This document shows positions 17,710 through 26,326 of a stretch of DNA of 27,780 nt, in pieces. Below the pieces are notes generated by a model, which was not told the DNA's origin, did not search any database, and was given only the letters and a program-made list of their open reading frames with translations. Numbering within the stretch: the first letter of the stretch is position 1; each line of letters opens with the position of its first letter. Where the stretch lies: positions 1 to 27,780 of the forward strand of contig CAYVTG010000019.1 of the NCBI GenBank assembly GCA_964454575.1, read 5' to 3'. Origin of the DNA: Haladaptatiplasma sp964454575 (GTDB taxonomy: Archaea; Thermoplasmatota; Thermoplasmata; Halarchaeoplasmatales; Halarchaeoplasmataceae). The position numbers and the translations under genes are program-made.

Positions 17710-19971
17710 CTGTCAAAAGAAACCATTATATGTCCTGTATGTGATACAGAGATACCTGAAGATTCAGATGAATGTCCGGAATGCGGATTAGATAGGATAA
17801 TAATCGAATTGGAAGAATCAGAAGATGAACAATTTGACGATCTGGACGATCTGATGGGTGATATCGAGAAAGACATAGATGGTATGGACGATGAAGAGAT
17901 CGTCGAAAACATGTTCAAGACTATGAAGGAAACGGGTGCGGCTGAGGACATAGATGATGAAGAATTTGAAGCCGAATTAGATGCATTAGAGAAGGAACTC
18001 GGATTTGAGATGGAGGATGAGTCATTCGTTTTCGAATGTCCGATATGCAATTCCGAAGTTGAAGAAGATCTAAACGAATGTCCTGTTTGCGGTGCGATAT
18101 TTGAAGAAGAAGCGGATATCCTTGAGGTTGAGATAAAGGAGGTTTCCCTCAGGGAAGAAGAACTGTTGGAAGAGATAGAACAACTTGAAGCTGAAGAAAT
18201 TGAAGTACCTGAAGTTGAAGAGGGTATCGATAAATCAAAGGAATTCAAAGAGGTGATCACCGATTTGAAAGAAGAATTGATACATATACGAGAATTGCCA
18301 ATTTCAGAGGATGTTGTCCGTCAACTTTTAAAAGAAGCTACTCAAGCAAAGAACAAAGGAGACATTGATACTGCTATAAGGCTGGGGATCGAAGCTATCG
18401 AAGTGAGTGAAAAATTGAAGGAATTTGTAGAACTTACACGAGAGATGAAATCTGAGATATCAAAACTCAAAGATAACAAGATAAAGCATGATGATCTGAT
18501 ATCGACGATCAATTCTTCGAAGAAAAGTGTTGAACACGGTTTCTTCAAAAAGGGTTTTTCAACGTTGAAAACCGTAGAAGAAGATATACAAAAAAGATTT
18601 GAAGATTACAAATCAAGCAAAAAGAAGAAAGAAGATGTGGATATAATAGTCTCTGAGTTGAATCATATACTTCAGATCGCAAAGAAAATAGGGTTGAAAT
18701 TAAAGGATGAAAGACGATCAATTTCCGAAGCATTGACAGCATCCAGAAAGGGAGACATAGATAAATCTCACTATTGGCTCAAAAATGCTCGTGATGAATC
18801 AGTGAACAAATTGGAAGAAAAAATATTAGACGAGATCAAAGAACTTGAGATCAAATTGATGAGTTATGATGGTGAAAATAAACAAGAATATGAAGACCAC
18901 CTTCTGACTGCAAGAAAGGCGAAGATAGACGGATCGTTCAAAAAATCGATGAATGAGATCAACATTGTAAAAAAGGCATTGGACAAAGAAGTAGTGTCAT
19001 CCTCAGATATCGAATTCGGTACGATGGACGATCTTATCCGCAGCGCTAAAGCCATCGGTATCGATTGTCGTGATAGTGAAAAACTCCTTTCAGAAGCAAA
19101 GACGGAGTATGAATCAGGAAACAAAATGCAAAGTGAATTAAAATTTAGAAAAAGCAAGACCATTCTTGTTAGGCGTATCCCATCCAACATACAGCAGGCG
19201 ATGAAAGAAGGATTGAAAAAATTAGATAGAGCGAGAAAGTCGGGGGCGAACATATCGAAAACCGTTACACATCTAAAACAGGCGAACCTCATGGTAAAAC
19301 GCAGGGATTACATCAAAGCTCTGAAACATATAAGCGTATTTTACAGTTTAATAGATAAGATACTCGAAGAAGGATCTAACGAAGACGGAACCAAGCCGAG
19401 GCAGATGAATATAGTAACAACAAACCAAACTAGACCTGATGAAGAATCCCTCCAACCGACAAAAAAAATAGAAGCAGCCCAAAAAATCGAACAAAAAAAA
19501 CAGAAACTACCAAATAGATTGGATGATGGGTGTACATATCTTTTATTGGAGAAAAAATCCGAAGATGCTTTTGAACTTTTCAAAAAAACCATGAAAAAAG
19601 GTTTGAAGGGAATATGTGTGACACGACAGTATCCTGCAAAAGTAAAATCAAAATTTGGCCTGGAAGATGTACCGTTAATATGGCTCTCCAACATAGATCG
19701 AAAGGATGCTTATAAACCGAAGAATTTGGAGAAACTTAGCCTTGAACTAGAATTATTCCTTAGTGATGGAAAGGGTGTGATCCTATTGGAGGGTTTGGAG
19801 TATTTGATATCTAACAACGATTTCAGAACGGTCTTCCACCTACTTCAATCATTAAAGGATCTAGTAGCTGTAACTGATTCTATATTGATACTCTCTGCTA
19901 GTCACCTCACACTGGAAAAACACCAGATAGAGTTGTTGGAAAAAGAAGTTGACGATACTTTCAGGCTATAG
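17710..19971 (+). CDS. Zinc-ribbon / coiled-coil / DUF835 protein
   Basis: From the CTG start the protein has 753 residues. Zinc ribbon 1 uses Cys8, 11, 22 and 25 (CPVC, CPEC). An Asp/Glu-rich helical linker follows, then zinc ribbon 2 with Cys110, 113, 124 and 127 (CPIC, CPVC). Long Lys/Glu-rich helical segments predicted as coiled coil or helical repeats span about 140-600. The C-terminal DUF835 domain (about 607-753) has GICVTR, PLIWLSN and ILLEGLEYLI. DUF835 is an archaeal domain of unknown function, often in signalling-like architectures. No membrane segment is present. A conventional start would be the TTG at 17809, but that would cut off zinc ribbon 1 and ignore the SD. Role probably scaffolding or regulatory; unknown. 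Confidence 0.8.
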   Translation: MSKETIICPVCDTEIPEDSDECPECGLDRIIIELEESEDEQFDDLDDLMGDIEKDIDGMDDEEIVENMFKTMKETGAAEDIDDEEFEAELDALEKELGFEMEDESFVFECPICNSEVEEDLNECPVCGAIFEEEADILEVEIKEVSLREEELLEEIEQLEAEEIEVPEVEEGIDKSKEFKEVITDLKEELIHIRELPISEDVVRQLLKEATQAKNKGDIDTAIRLGIEAIEVSEKLKEFVELTREMKSEISKLKDNKIKHDDLISTINSSKKSVEHGFFKKGFSTLKTVEEDIQKRFEDYKSSKKKKEDVDIIVSELNHILQIAKKIGLKLKDERRSISEALTASRKGDIDKSHYWLKNARDESVNKLEEKILDEIKELEIKLMSYDGENKQEYEDHLLTARKAKIDGSFKKSMNEINIVKKALDKEVVSSSDIEFGTMDDLIRSAKAIGIDCRDSEKLLSEAKTEYESGNKMQSELKFRKSKTILVRRIPSNIQQAMKEGLKKLDRARKSGANISKTVTHLKQANLMVKRRDYIKALKHISVFYSLIDKILEEGSNEDGTKPRQMNIVTTNQTRPDEESLQPTKKIEAAQKIEQKKQKLPNRLDDGCTYLLLEKKSEDAFELFKKTMKKGLKGICVTRQYPAKVKSKFGLEDVPLIWLSNIDRKDAYKPKNLEKLSLELELFLSDGKGVILLEGLEYLISNNDFRTVFHLLQSLKDLVAVTDSILILSASHLTLEKHQIELLEKEVDDTFRL

Positions 19972-19976
19972 TTACT

Positions 19977-20216
19977 TCACTTCTTGAATTTTCTAACGAA
20001 TACCTGTAGGACGTCTCCGTCAGATAGGCCTAACGCCTCTTTTTCCACATCCGGAATGGTGATCTTTCCATTTTCGATCTTAGCTTTGAAGATCCCTGTA
20101 CCATAAAACCCTTCTTTTATCTTTTTGGCAGTTTTTTCTTCAAGGGCAGTTATCAATCCCGGTATGTCCTTCTTATCGATAGATTCGATGATTTCCTTTA
20201 TATCCATGTATCTCAC
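19977..20216 (-). CDS. SpoVT/AbrB-like small DNA-binding protein
   Basis: The C-terminal part (about residues 45-79) matches a swapped-hairpin AbrB domain: KIENGKITIPDVEKEALGL followed by GDVLQVFVRKF. Such domains bind DNA as dimers and occur in transition-state regulators and antitoxins. The N-terminal 40 residues are helical and unusual for a minimal AbrB protein. Starts at GTG 20216 or, nine bases in, ATG 20207; an AT-rich element around 20240-20249 fits either. It is convergent with the DUF835 gene, with only five bases between the stops. No toxin partner is adjacent, so a stand-alone regulator is the more likely role. Confidence 0.7.
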   Translation of the reverse strand: MRYMDIKEIIESIDKKDIPGLITALEEKTAKKIKEGFYGTGIFKAKIENGKITIPDVEKEALGLSDGDVLQVFVRKFKK

Positions 20217-20247
20217 AATGATACTTATCGAATCGGTCCCTTAAAAA

Positions 20248-20598
20248 CTATTTGTAACTCCTACATGTCGGACAGAACCAACTGTCCATGTTCTCTCGGT
20301 ACTCCATCTCGGTGCCGCATTCTTTACACAAATTCTTCTTGGTGAATGAGAATAAATTTTTTTCTTGTTTTTTCTTTTTTACCACGGGTTTTTTAGCTAA
20401 TCTACCCCCGCACCACTTGCACTTTCCTCCTCCGAATGTAAGAGGTTTGTTGCAGTGAGGGCATCTATCTTTCTTGGATTGGAACGGATGCCAACCTATG
20501 GAATAGTAGATGTAGATGACGATGAAGATAGCAAGTAAGATACTTCCACAGATTATGGTGTCTATGGATTCCTCATAGCTCAATATGACCAGTAACAT
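20248..20598 (-). CDS. Membrane-anchored double zinc-ribbon protein
   Basis: The 116-residue protein has one N-terminal membrane segment (about 12-35, ICGSILLAIFIVIYIYYSI). Two Cys4 zinc ribbons follow in the presumed cytoplasmic part: Cys46, 49, 60, 63 (CPHC, CKWC) and Cys91, 94, 109, 112 (CKEC, CPTC), joined by a basic Lys-rich linker. Such small anchored ribbons are common in archaea and have no assigned function. It lies upstream of the AbrB-like gene on the same strand, separated by about 30 bases, so the two may be co-transcribed. Confidence 0.7.
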   Translation of the reverse strand: MLLVILSYEESIDTIICGSILLAIFIVIYIYYSIGWHPFQSKKDRCPHCNKPLTFGGGKCKWCGGRLAKKPVVKKKKQEKNLFSFTKKNLCKECGTEMEYRENMDSWFCPTCRSYK

Positions 20599-20698
20599 AC
20601 TATAACCCTAATAATTCAACAGCTATTTTAGTGTGTCGATTTAGAAATGTGTCAAACCAAAACTATATAAACAACATCAGTATCGACGGGGAAAAGTG

Positions 20699-20773
20699 AT
20701 GGCAATGAGCGAGAAAAAACAAGACATAATACGGCGTATCGACGAGATAATAGCAGAGATCGAACAGGCGTGA
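20699..20773 (+). CDS. Candidate 24-aa small protein
   Basis: ATG at 20699 opens a 24-codon frame (MAMSEKKQDIIRR, then IDEIIAEIEQA) that predicts a charged amphipathic helix. A TATA box (actatataaa, about 20661-20670) lies 30-35 bases upstream and a ggggaaaag stretch precedes the ATG. It ends five bases before the convergent UbiB-family stop. Promoter, purine-rich leader and regular heptad-like composition support translation, but the frame is short. Confidence 0.4.
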   Translation: MAMSEKKQDIIRRIDEIIAEIEQA

Positions 20774-20778
20774 TAGAG

Positions 20779-22416
20779 TTAATACCTTCCTCTTTTTATG
20801 ATTATAGCGAGTAACCAGATACCGATCAAAACAGATACCATGAATATATAAGGTCCGAAAAGCGGCTGCTCTGTGGAAAGTACGATAAGGGCCGAGCCGA
20901 TGATTATAGCCGCAGTGATTATGGTGAAACTTATACGGTTAGATATCAATTCCAAGGTATTTTCCATCTCTCTCAGTCCTTTGTGTTCTATTGATACTGC
21001 AAAATCTCTATCTTCGAATCCTTCTAATATCTTGTTGAGTTTATGTGGTAATTCTGTACCTAGTTTGTGGTACGCTTGTAACGAAGATATGATCTTTTCG
21101 CCTTGAGCTCTTGGTCCATATCGATCTTTTAATACGTCTTTGATTATGGGAGATGCCCCATCGAAAAAATCGAAACCTGGGTATAACTCGGAACAGACAC
21201 CTTCTGTTTCGATAAGAGCACGCTCCATAAGTATGAAATTCGGAGGTAGTGCGATATTATGTTTGAGAACTATATTCATTATCTCTTGGTTTGCCCCTTC
21301 TCGGAATTGGACGTCTGTTTTCCTTTTATATAACTCTAGCAAGTTTTCTATATCCCATTCGAGTTCTTCTCTGTTGAACTCCCCTTTTGCTATACCTATA
21401 TCCAGGAGTATCTCTGTAACTTCACAGCTGTCACCCTTTGCCAATGCCAGGAACATATCGATTATCTTATCTCGTCGAGAGCTCGGAAGCCATCCTATAG
21501 CTCCAAAATCCAGAAGCACTATCTTGTTAGACTCAGTGTAATGGATATTACCGGGAGATGGGTCTGCATGGAATATACCGTGTATCAAAAACTGTCTTAA
21601 CATACAATGTGAAAATTTTACAGCCAACTCCTTTTTCGTTTCTTCAGGGACATCTTTGTCCATGGCATGTCTAAGACTTCTACCGTCGATATGGTCCAGT
21701 ATCAACACTTTACTAGTAACATGATCCCAGTGTACCTTAGGTACGATAACATCTGGATCCTCTGAGAATGCATCGTAAAATCTTTGAGCGTTCCTCGCTT
21801 CGATGGAATAATCAAGCTCCATCTTCAGCATCTTTCTAAATTCCTCTACGGTATCGCTGGGATGATACATTTCACTTTCAGGGATTATATCTTCGATCAA
21901 CTTCGCGATCCGACCGATAAGTTCCATATCTGCGGCTACTCTTGCTCGTATATCCGGTCTTTGAACTTTGACTACTACTTCTTCACCTGTTTTAAGCTTA
22001 GCTTCGTGTACTTGGCCTATGGAAGCTGCGGCCAGAGGTGTATTGTAGAACTCATCAAAGATGTTACTTATTTTATCTCCGAGTTCTTCTTCTATTATCT
22101 CTTTAGCCTTGCTTGATGAAAACGGAGTCGCCTCTTCGTATAATTTTCTGAGTTCATCGGCAAATTCAACGGGTACCAAATCCGGACGTAACGATAGAAA
22201 TTGGCCTAACTTGATAAAGGTGGGTCCGAGATCCTCTAAAAGCGAACGGAGTTCCTCAACATCTACATCCTTGGTTCTCCTTTCGATACTGGCTTCCATC
22301 TTTTTTCTGGAGACGAAGCTCATCAATCCGATCTCCCTGATGAAATCTACCAGACCGTGCTTTAGAAGAATTTCCGTGATCTGACGGATCCGTTCTATCC
22401 TACCGATTTTTTTCAT
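20779..22416 (-). CDS. ubiB: UbiB/ABC1 (ADCK) family atypical kinase
   Basis: All hallmark motifs of the AarF/UbiB/ADCK family are present: KLGQ (69-72), the Ala-rich AAAS loop (129-132) replacing the normal Gly loop, Lys150 in VVVKVQRP, HADPSPGN (283-290) and DFG (303-305). At 545 residues it has the usual length, and two C-terminal membrane segments (about 500-540) place it at the membrane. Family members bind ATP and support isoprenoid-quinone lipid biosynthesis in bacteria and mitochondria; in archaea the target lipid is not established. The ATG at 22416 lies about 29 bases from a minus-strand TATA (22441-22450), indicating a leaderless mRNA. The gene symbol is a family label, not proof of a ubiquinone role. 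Confidence 0.85.
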   Translation of the reverse strand: MKKIGRIERIRQITEILLKHGLVDFIREIGLMSFVSRKKMEASIERRTKDVDVEELRSLLEDLGPTFIKLGQFLSLRPDLVPVEFADELRKLYEEATPFSSSKAKEIIEEELGDKISNIFDEFYNTPLAAASIGQVHEAKLKTGEEVVVKVQRPDIRARVAADMELIGRIAKLIEDIIPESEMYHPSDTVEEFRKMLKMELDYSIEARNAQRFYDAFSEDPDVIVPKVHWDHVTSKVLILDHIDGRSLRHAMDKDVPEETKKELAVKFSHCMLRQFLIHGIFHADPSPGNIHYTESNKIVLLDFGAIGWLPSSRRDKIIDMFLALAKGDSCEVTEILLDIGIAKGEFNREELEWDIENLLELYKRKTDVQFREGANQEIMNIVLKHNIALPPNFILMERALIETEGVCSELYPGFDFFDGASPIIKDVLKDRYGPRAQGEKIISSLQAYHKLGTELPHKLNKILEGFEDRDFAVSIEHKGLREMENTLELISNRISFTIITAAIIIGSALIVLSTEQPLFGPYIFMVSVLIGIWLLAIIIKRGRY

Positions 22417-22494
22417 GTCTGAATTTAATATGCCGTGGTGCCTTTTATATTTTTCACTGCTTTAAAAAGGCAAAGATATATATACTAGACCTCT

Positions 22495-22584
22495 ATGCAC
22501 GGCACACACAAGCGAGCTGAAGAGGTTTTTATTTTCTCCTCCTCAAACTTATTAGCCTCTTCGGCCGCTTTACTTTTACTCTAA
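22495..22584 (+). CDS. Candidate 29-aa leader-type mini-ORF before the lyase gene
   Basis: ATG 22495 opens a frame starting MHGTHKRAEEVFIFSSSN, with a hydrophobic Ala/Leu end and a stop at 22582-22584. AT-rich elements at 22461-22484 lie at plausible promoter distance. Its stop abuts the TATA box of the next gene. It contains no Trp or Tyr. It overlaps a strong hairpin, so the region might instead be a non-coding leader. Confidence 0.25.
   Translation: MHGTHKRAEEVFIFSSSNLLASSAALLLL
22516..22565 (+). other. 10-bp stem-loop upstream of the lyase gene
   Basis: gctgaagagg (22516-22525) can pair with cctcttcggc (22556-22565), ten pairs including one G-U, with a 30-base loop. The 5' arm can alternatively pair with agacctct (22487-22494). 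Mutually exclusive pairings are typical of attenuators, but function is unproven. Confidence 0.35.
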
Positions 22585-22585
22585 A

Positions 22586-22620
22586 ATTTTAAATACACTA
22601 CGGTCATATCTTTCTGGGTG
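22586..22620 (+). promoter_or_regulatory. Promoter and SD region of the lyase gene
   Basis: ttttaaata at 22586-22594 is a TATA box predicting initiation near 22617. gggtgag follows directly, a few bases before the ATG at 22626, so the leader would be very short and carry the ribosome site. Confidence 0.5.
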
Positions 22621-22625
22621 AGACG

Positions 22626-23993
22626 ATGAATACCCCTGAACCTTTCAAGATAAAGATGGTCGAGCGTTTGAACGTTCTTACCAGAGATGAACGAAGTAAG
22701 AGATTGATAGATAACGGTTACAATGTATTCAAACTTAAAGCTCGTGACGTTTTTATAGATCTGCTGACGGATTCCGGTACTACTGCAATGAGCGATGAGC
22801 AGTGGAGTGCCATGTTGAATACAGAACAGGCCTACGCCGGCAGCGATTCTTACTATGACGTTAAGAAAGCCGTGTCAGACATATTCGGTTTTGATATGTT
22901 CGTGATGGTTCATCAAGGTAGAGCTGCCGAAAATATCCTTTTTTCTCAGCTTTTATCGAAAGATGACTTTGTTCCAAACAATATGCACTTCGATACAACC
23001 AAAGGAAATGTATTACACAAAGGCGGCACCCCTGTGGATCTCGTTATAGACGACGCTTACAACTCCGGTAAAGAAGTGGATTTTAAAGGTAATATGGATG
23101 TAGATAAGCTTCGGGAATTCATCGACGAGAAAGGCAGTGACAAAATACCTCTGATCATGCTCACAGTTACAAACAACACCGCCGGCGGCCAACCGGTTTC
23201 GATGAAGAATATAAAGGAAGTAAAAGCCTTGGCATCCGAGCACAATATACCATTTTTCTTAGACGCCTGTCGGTTTGCAGAAAATGCTTATTTTATAAAA
23301 AATCGTGAAGACGGTTATCTTGATAGGTCGATACACGACATAGTAAAAGAGATGTTTTCCTACGCAGATGGATTCACTTTCTCTGCAAAAAAGGATGGTA
23401 TGTCCAATATCGGCGGGATGATCGGAGTCCGTGATGAAGACTTACATCAGCGATGTACAGAGTTGGGGATCATAATCGAGGGATATCCCACCTACGGAGG
23501 GATGGCATGTCGAGAGCTAGCGGCCATCGCTAAGGGTTTGTATGAATCTACAAGGCTTGAGTATCTCGAATATCGTATCGGCCAAGTAGAGTACCTTGCG
23601 TCGCTTCTACGGGATGCAGGTGTTCCTATCGTTGAACCTGCCGGAGGCCATGCGGTTTTCATAGATGCAAGACGATTCCTACCACACATACCCCCAGAAC
23701 AATTTCCCGCACAGGCGCTCACAGCACAGTTATACATCGAATCCGGTGTTAGAGGTGTAGAACTAGGCACCTGTGCTTTCGGTGAGACAGATGAGGACGG
23801 AAACGTGGTCCCAGCACCTTTTGATAACATGAGATTGGCGATACCTCGTAGAGTGTATACGTTGAATCATCTGAAATATGTTGCCGAATCGGTCATCGCA
23901 CTCTACAAAAACAGAGATAACATATCCGGGTTGGAGCGGACCTACTCTCCGGAGATCTTAGGACATTTTATGTCAGAATTCAAACCTGTTTGA
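22626..23993 (+). CDS. tnaA: Tryptophanase-like PLP beta-eliminating lyase
   Basis: The 455-residue protein belongs to the tryptophanase/tyrosine phenol-lyase branch of fold-type I PLP enzymes, which cleave Trp to indole or Tyr to phenol, plus pyruvate and ammonia. Seen are the cofactor lysine motif SAKKDG (PLP Lys likely 256), the LDACRFAEN motif carrying Asp213 and Arg216, TNNTAGGQPVSM, and RLAIPRRVYT near the C-terminus. The position that is MER in tyrosine phenol-lyase (its substrate-binding Arg) reads VEL here (378-380), as in tryptophanase, so tryptophan is the likelier substrate. Length matches the family. The gene is monocistronic with its own TATA and SD. No tryptophan permease gene is adjacent. 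Confidence 0.85.
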   Translation: MNTPEPFKIKMVERLNVLTRDERSKRLIDNGYNVFKLKARDVFIDLLTDSGTTAMSDEQWSAMLNTEQAYAGSDSYYDVKKAVSDIFGFDMFVMVHQGRAAENILFSQLLSKDDFVPNNMHFDTTKGNVLHKGGTPVDLVIDDAYNSGKEVDFKGNMDVDKLREFIDEKGSDKIPLIMLTVTNNTAGGQPVSMKNIKEVKALASEHNIPFFLDACRFAENAYFIKNREDGYLDRSIHDIVKEMFSYADGFTFSAKKDGMSNIGGMIGVRDEDLHQRCTELGIIIEGYPTYGGMACRELAAIAKGLYESTRLEYLEYRIGQVEYLASLLRDAGVPIVEPAGGHAVFIDARRFLPHIPPEQFPAQALTAQLYIESGVRGVELGTCAFGETDEDGNVVPAPFDNMRLAIPRRVYTLNHLKYVAESVIALYKNRDNISGLERTYSPEILGHFMSEFKPV

Positions 23994-24051
23994 AGAGTGC
24001 ACCAAACGATATATATACCTGTCATGATGATATAGGGTGCGAGGTATCTAA

Positions 24052-25521
24052 ATGAACTTAAAAAAACTCGTAGTGTGCGTTTCGCTGTTGGTGATATTGA
24101 CATCATTGATCCCCTTTTGTGTATCAGGACAGCCAGAATTGACACCACCTAGAAACCTGAACGCTGAAGGTTACGACGGCTATATCGATCTAGATTGGCG
24201 CCCTCCGGCCGTAGGGAGTGATAGGGTAGACGGCTACAATATATATCGCAGTTTGAGTTCTGAACAGCAAGAATATTACACCAGCGTTGATCGTTACACG
24301 CAATCATATAGGGATGACGAAGTGGTCAACGGACGAACGTATCATTACTGGGTAACTGCTATCTATGATGTTACACGGGAGACGGATTTCTCTAATGAAG
24401 CAAGTGCCACACCATTGGGGGCCAGCGTTCCAACAGCACCCAGGGATCTTTATGCATATCCCGGGGATTCTTTCGTCAAATTGGAATGGCAGCGCCCGGA
24501 ATCCGATGGGAATTCCCCAATACAGAATTACATCATCTACCGAGGGACTTCCTCTGACGGACTCGAAGAGAGATACACCATCGGTACCGTGAGAGAGTAC
24601 ACCGATACAGATGTTACCAATGGTGTAACGTATTACTATGGAGTTGTTGCTCGAAACGACGTTGGAGACAGCGAGATGTCGAATATAGATTCCGGAGAGC
24701 CGACGGAGGGTATCACCACACCAGAGGCTCCAAGGAACTTGAAAGTACTTTCTGGAAACAGCTTCGTCGAACTTTATTGGGATCCTCCGCTGGACGACGG
24801 CGGCTCAGCCATACAAAATTACCGGATAGAGAGAGAGAATGGGATGAGAAGATTTTACAACACTGGAGACGACATCACATTCTACCAGGATGAAACGGTG
24901 ACCAATGGTGTGACTTATGTATATCGTGTGAGTGCGGTGAACGTGGCCGGAGAAGGTCTCAAATCAAGTGAAGTAACCGCAAGACCTACCTCTTTGGGGA
25001 TACCGATATCCGTTGGGGACCTACAGGCCGAAGCAGGAACTTCCAGTGTTACCTTAACGTGGTCTGATATCGAGACTGAGTTAGATATCGACTACTATAA
25101 TATCTATCGTGGGCCAAATGTAAATAATTTGATATACATCGCGGATACTGATAGTACGGGATATACAGACACGGATGTAGAAGCTGGTTCCACATATTAC
25201 TACATCGTCCGGGCGGTTTCCAACGATGAAAAATTGGGACTTAGATCTAATGACGTATCTGCTACGATATATGAAAGCGACCTGCCTGCGGATTCAGACG
25301 ATGAAACCGGCTCTGGAATGCTGATGATCATCATAGCGGCTTTGTTGATAATTTTGATCACGGTGATATTGCTCTTCGTATTCCTTTGGAAGAAAAAACA
25401 GAAACCTGAAAGGCTCGTAAACAAACAACCTGTACCGCCGCCTCGATCACAAAACGTACCACCTCAAGGGTCACAAGAACGGGAAGGTGGAATGGGACCA
25501 CAGGAACACGAAGGTTGGTGA
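24052..25521 (+). CDS. Four-FN3-domain single-pass membrane protein
   Basis: A signal peptide (KKLVVCVSLLVILTSLIPF) is followed by four fibronectin type III domains at about 32-120, 126-218, 222-315 and 320-410, recognised by starts such as APRDLYAYPGDSFVKLEW and internal TDTDVTNGVTYYYGV. One membrane helix (about 425-448, MLMIIIAALLIILITVILLF) precedes a basic stop-transfer KKKQK. The C-terminal tail is about 40 residues, Pro/Gln/Gly-rich and presumably cytoplasmic. FN3 arrays outside the cell usually mediate adhesion or protein contacts. The ATG at 24052 has gaggt about eight bases upstream and a TATA (gatatatata) around 24008-24018. No enzymatic domain is present, and a partner is not evident. 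Confidence 0.85.
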   Translation: MNLKKLVVCVSLLVILTSLIPFCVSGQPELTPPRNLNAEGYDGYIDLDWRPPAVGSDRVDGYNIYRSLSSEQQEYYTSVDRYTQSYRDDEVVNGRTYHYWVTAIYDVTRETDFSNEASATPLGASVPTAPRDLYAYPGDSFVKLEWQRPESDGNSPIQNYIIYRGTSSDGLEERYTIGTVREYTDTDVTNGVTYYYGVVARNDVGDSEMSNIDSGEPTEGITTPEAPRNLKVLSGNSFVELYWDPPLDDGGSAIQNYRIERENGMRRFYNTGDDITFYQDETVTNGVTYVYRVSAVNVAGEGLKSSEVTARPTSLGIPISVGDLQAEAGTSSVTLTWSDIETELDIDYYNIYRGPNVNNLIYIADTDSTGYTDTDVEAGSTYYYIVRAVSNDEKLGLRSNDVSATIYESDLPADSDDETGSGMLMIIIAALLIILITVILLFVFLWKKKQKPERLVNKQPVPPPRSQNVPPQGSQEREGGMGPQEHEGW

Positions 25522-25526
25522 TAGTG

Positions 25527-25949
25527 TCAATCGATGATGTCGGGTTCCAGTATTATATCACTGGATATAGTGCGCGATATCAGGCAGTTATCTTTAGCTA
25601 ACTCTAGAGCCCTGAGTATCTTTTTCTCCGGGCAATCTATTTTGATACGTGGGCGAAGATATATCTTTGTGATGGTCTTACCGTTTTCGGTATCTTCTAT
25701 GATCCCTTTGGCGGTCAAAGAGAATTCTTCGACTTCTAATCTCATCTTGTCGCAGATCTCTTTTACGGTGATGGAATAGCACATCGCCAGTGAGGCAACA
25801 TAGCCGTCTTCGGGATTTAGTGTGCCATCCTTACCTCCGAATTCAAGGGGTTTGTCAAATGTGGATTTAAAGCCCTTTTCGGTAGATACGGTGCCGTGAT
25901 ATTCATCATCCGGAGTCCATCGTATTTTTGATACATACTGGTGAGACAT
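25527..25949 (-). CDS. OsmC/Ohr-family peroxide-detoxifying-like protein
   Basis: The 140-residue protein matches the OsmC fold, with two redox-type cysteines at Cys57 (YVASLAMCYSI) and Cys122 (AKDNCLISRTI) and the FGGKDGTLNPEDGY segment before the first. OsmC-family enzymes reduce organic peroxides through this Cys pair. The ATG at 25949 is favoured over the GTG at 25961 because a minus-strand TATA (ttttatcac, 25970-25978) lies about 26 bases upstream. It diverges from the UPF0251 regulator gene over about 70 bases, which makes that protein a candidate regulator. Confidence 0.8.
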   Translation of the reverse strand: MSHQYVSKIRWTPDDEYHGTVSTEKGFKSTFDKPLEFGGKDGTLNPEDGYVASLAMCYSITVKEICDKMRLEVEEFSLTAKGIIEDTENGKTITKIYLRPRIKIDCPEKKILRALELAKDNCLISRTISSDIILEPDIID

Positions 25950-25969
25950 GTTATCACACATATATCAAA

Positions 25970-26004
25970 GTGATAAAAGATTTTACCCGCAAAACTACTT
26001 ATAA
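25970..26004. promoter_or_regulatory. Back-to-back promoters of osmC-like and UPF0251 genes
   Basis: A minus-strand TATA at 25970-25978 serves the OsmC-like gene, and plus-strand cttataact around 25998-26006 serves the UPF0251 gene. Both sit about 25 bases from their ATGs, so both mRNAs are probably leaderless and a single bound regulator could control both. Confidence 0.5.
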
Positions 26005-26022
26005 CTAGTCATAGATACGTAT

Positions 26023-26325
26023 ATGATGCCAGGCCACAAACGAGGTAGACGAAGAGGCAAAAGAAGAGTCGGATGGACACCTTTTGAAACATCATTCTGT
26101 CCTAGAGACGGTGCTGAGATGGAGGTCATACTCAGAGTGGAAGAAGTAGAAGCACTCCGCTTGGTAGACTTGTTAAATCTCACACAAGAAGAAGCAGCGG
26201 CGGAGATGGGAGTTTCTCGTAAGACATTCTGGAACGATCTTAAATCAGCTAGAAAGAAGGTGGCCGAAGCTCTAACTCAAGGAAAAAGGATCAAGATAGA
26301 GGGCGGCAGCTACACGCTGAAGTGA
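26023..26325 (+). CDS. UPF0251/DUF134 helix-turn-helix protein
   Basis: This 100-residue protein has the layout of the UPF0251 (DUF134) family. A basic N-terminus (HKRGRRRGKRRVGW) is followed by a short segment with one Cys, then a sigma-70 region 4-like helix-turn-helix: EEVEALRLVDLLNLTQEEAA followed by AEMGVSRKTFWNDLKSARKK. These proteins are presumed DNA-binding regulators; their targets are mostly unknown. ATG 26023 and ATG 26026 are both possible; the TATA position suits a leaderless start. It diverges from the OsmC-like gene and converges on adenylate kinase with one base between the stops. Confidence 0.8.
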   Translation: MMPGHKRGRRRGKRRVGWTPFETSFCPRDGAEMEVILRVEEVEALRLVDLLNLTQEEAAAEMGVSRKTFWNDLKSARKKVAEALTQGKRIKIEGGSYTLK

Positions 26326-26326
26326 A

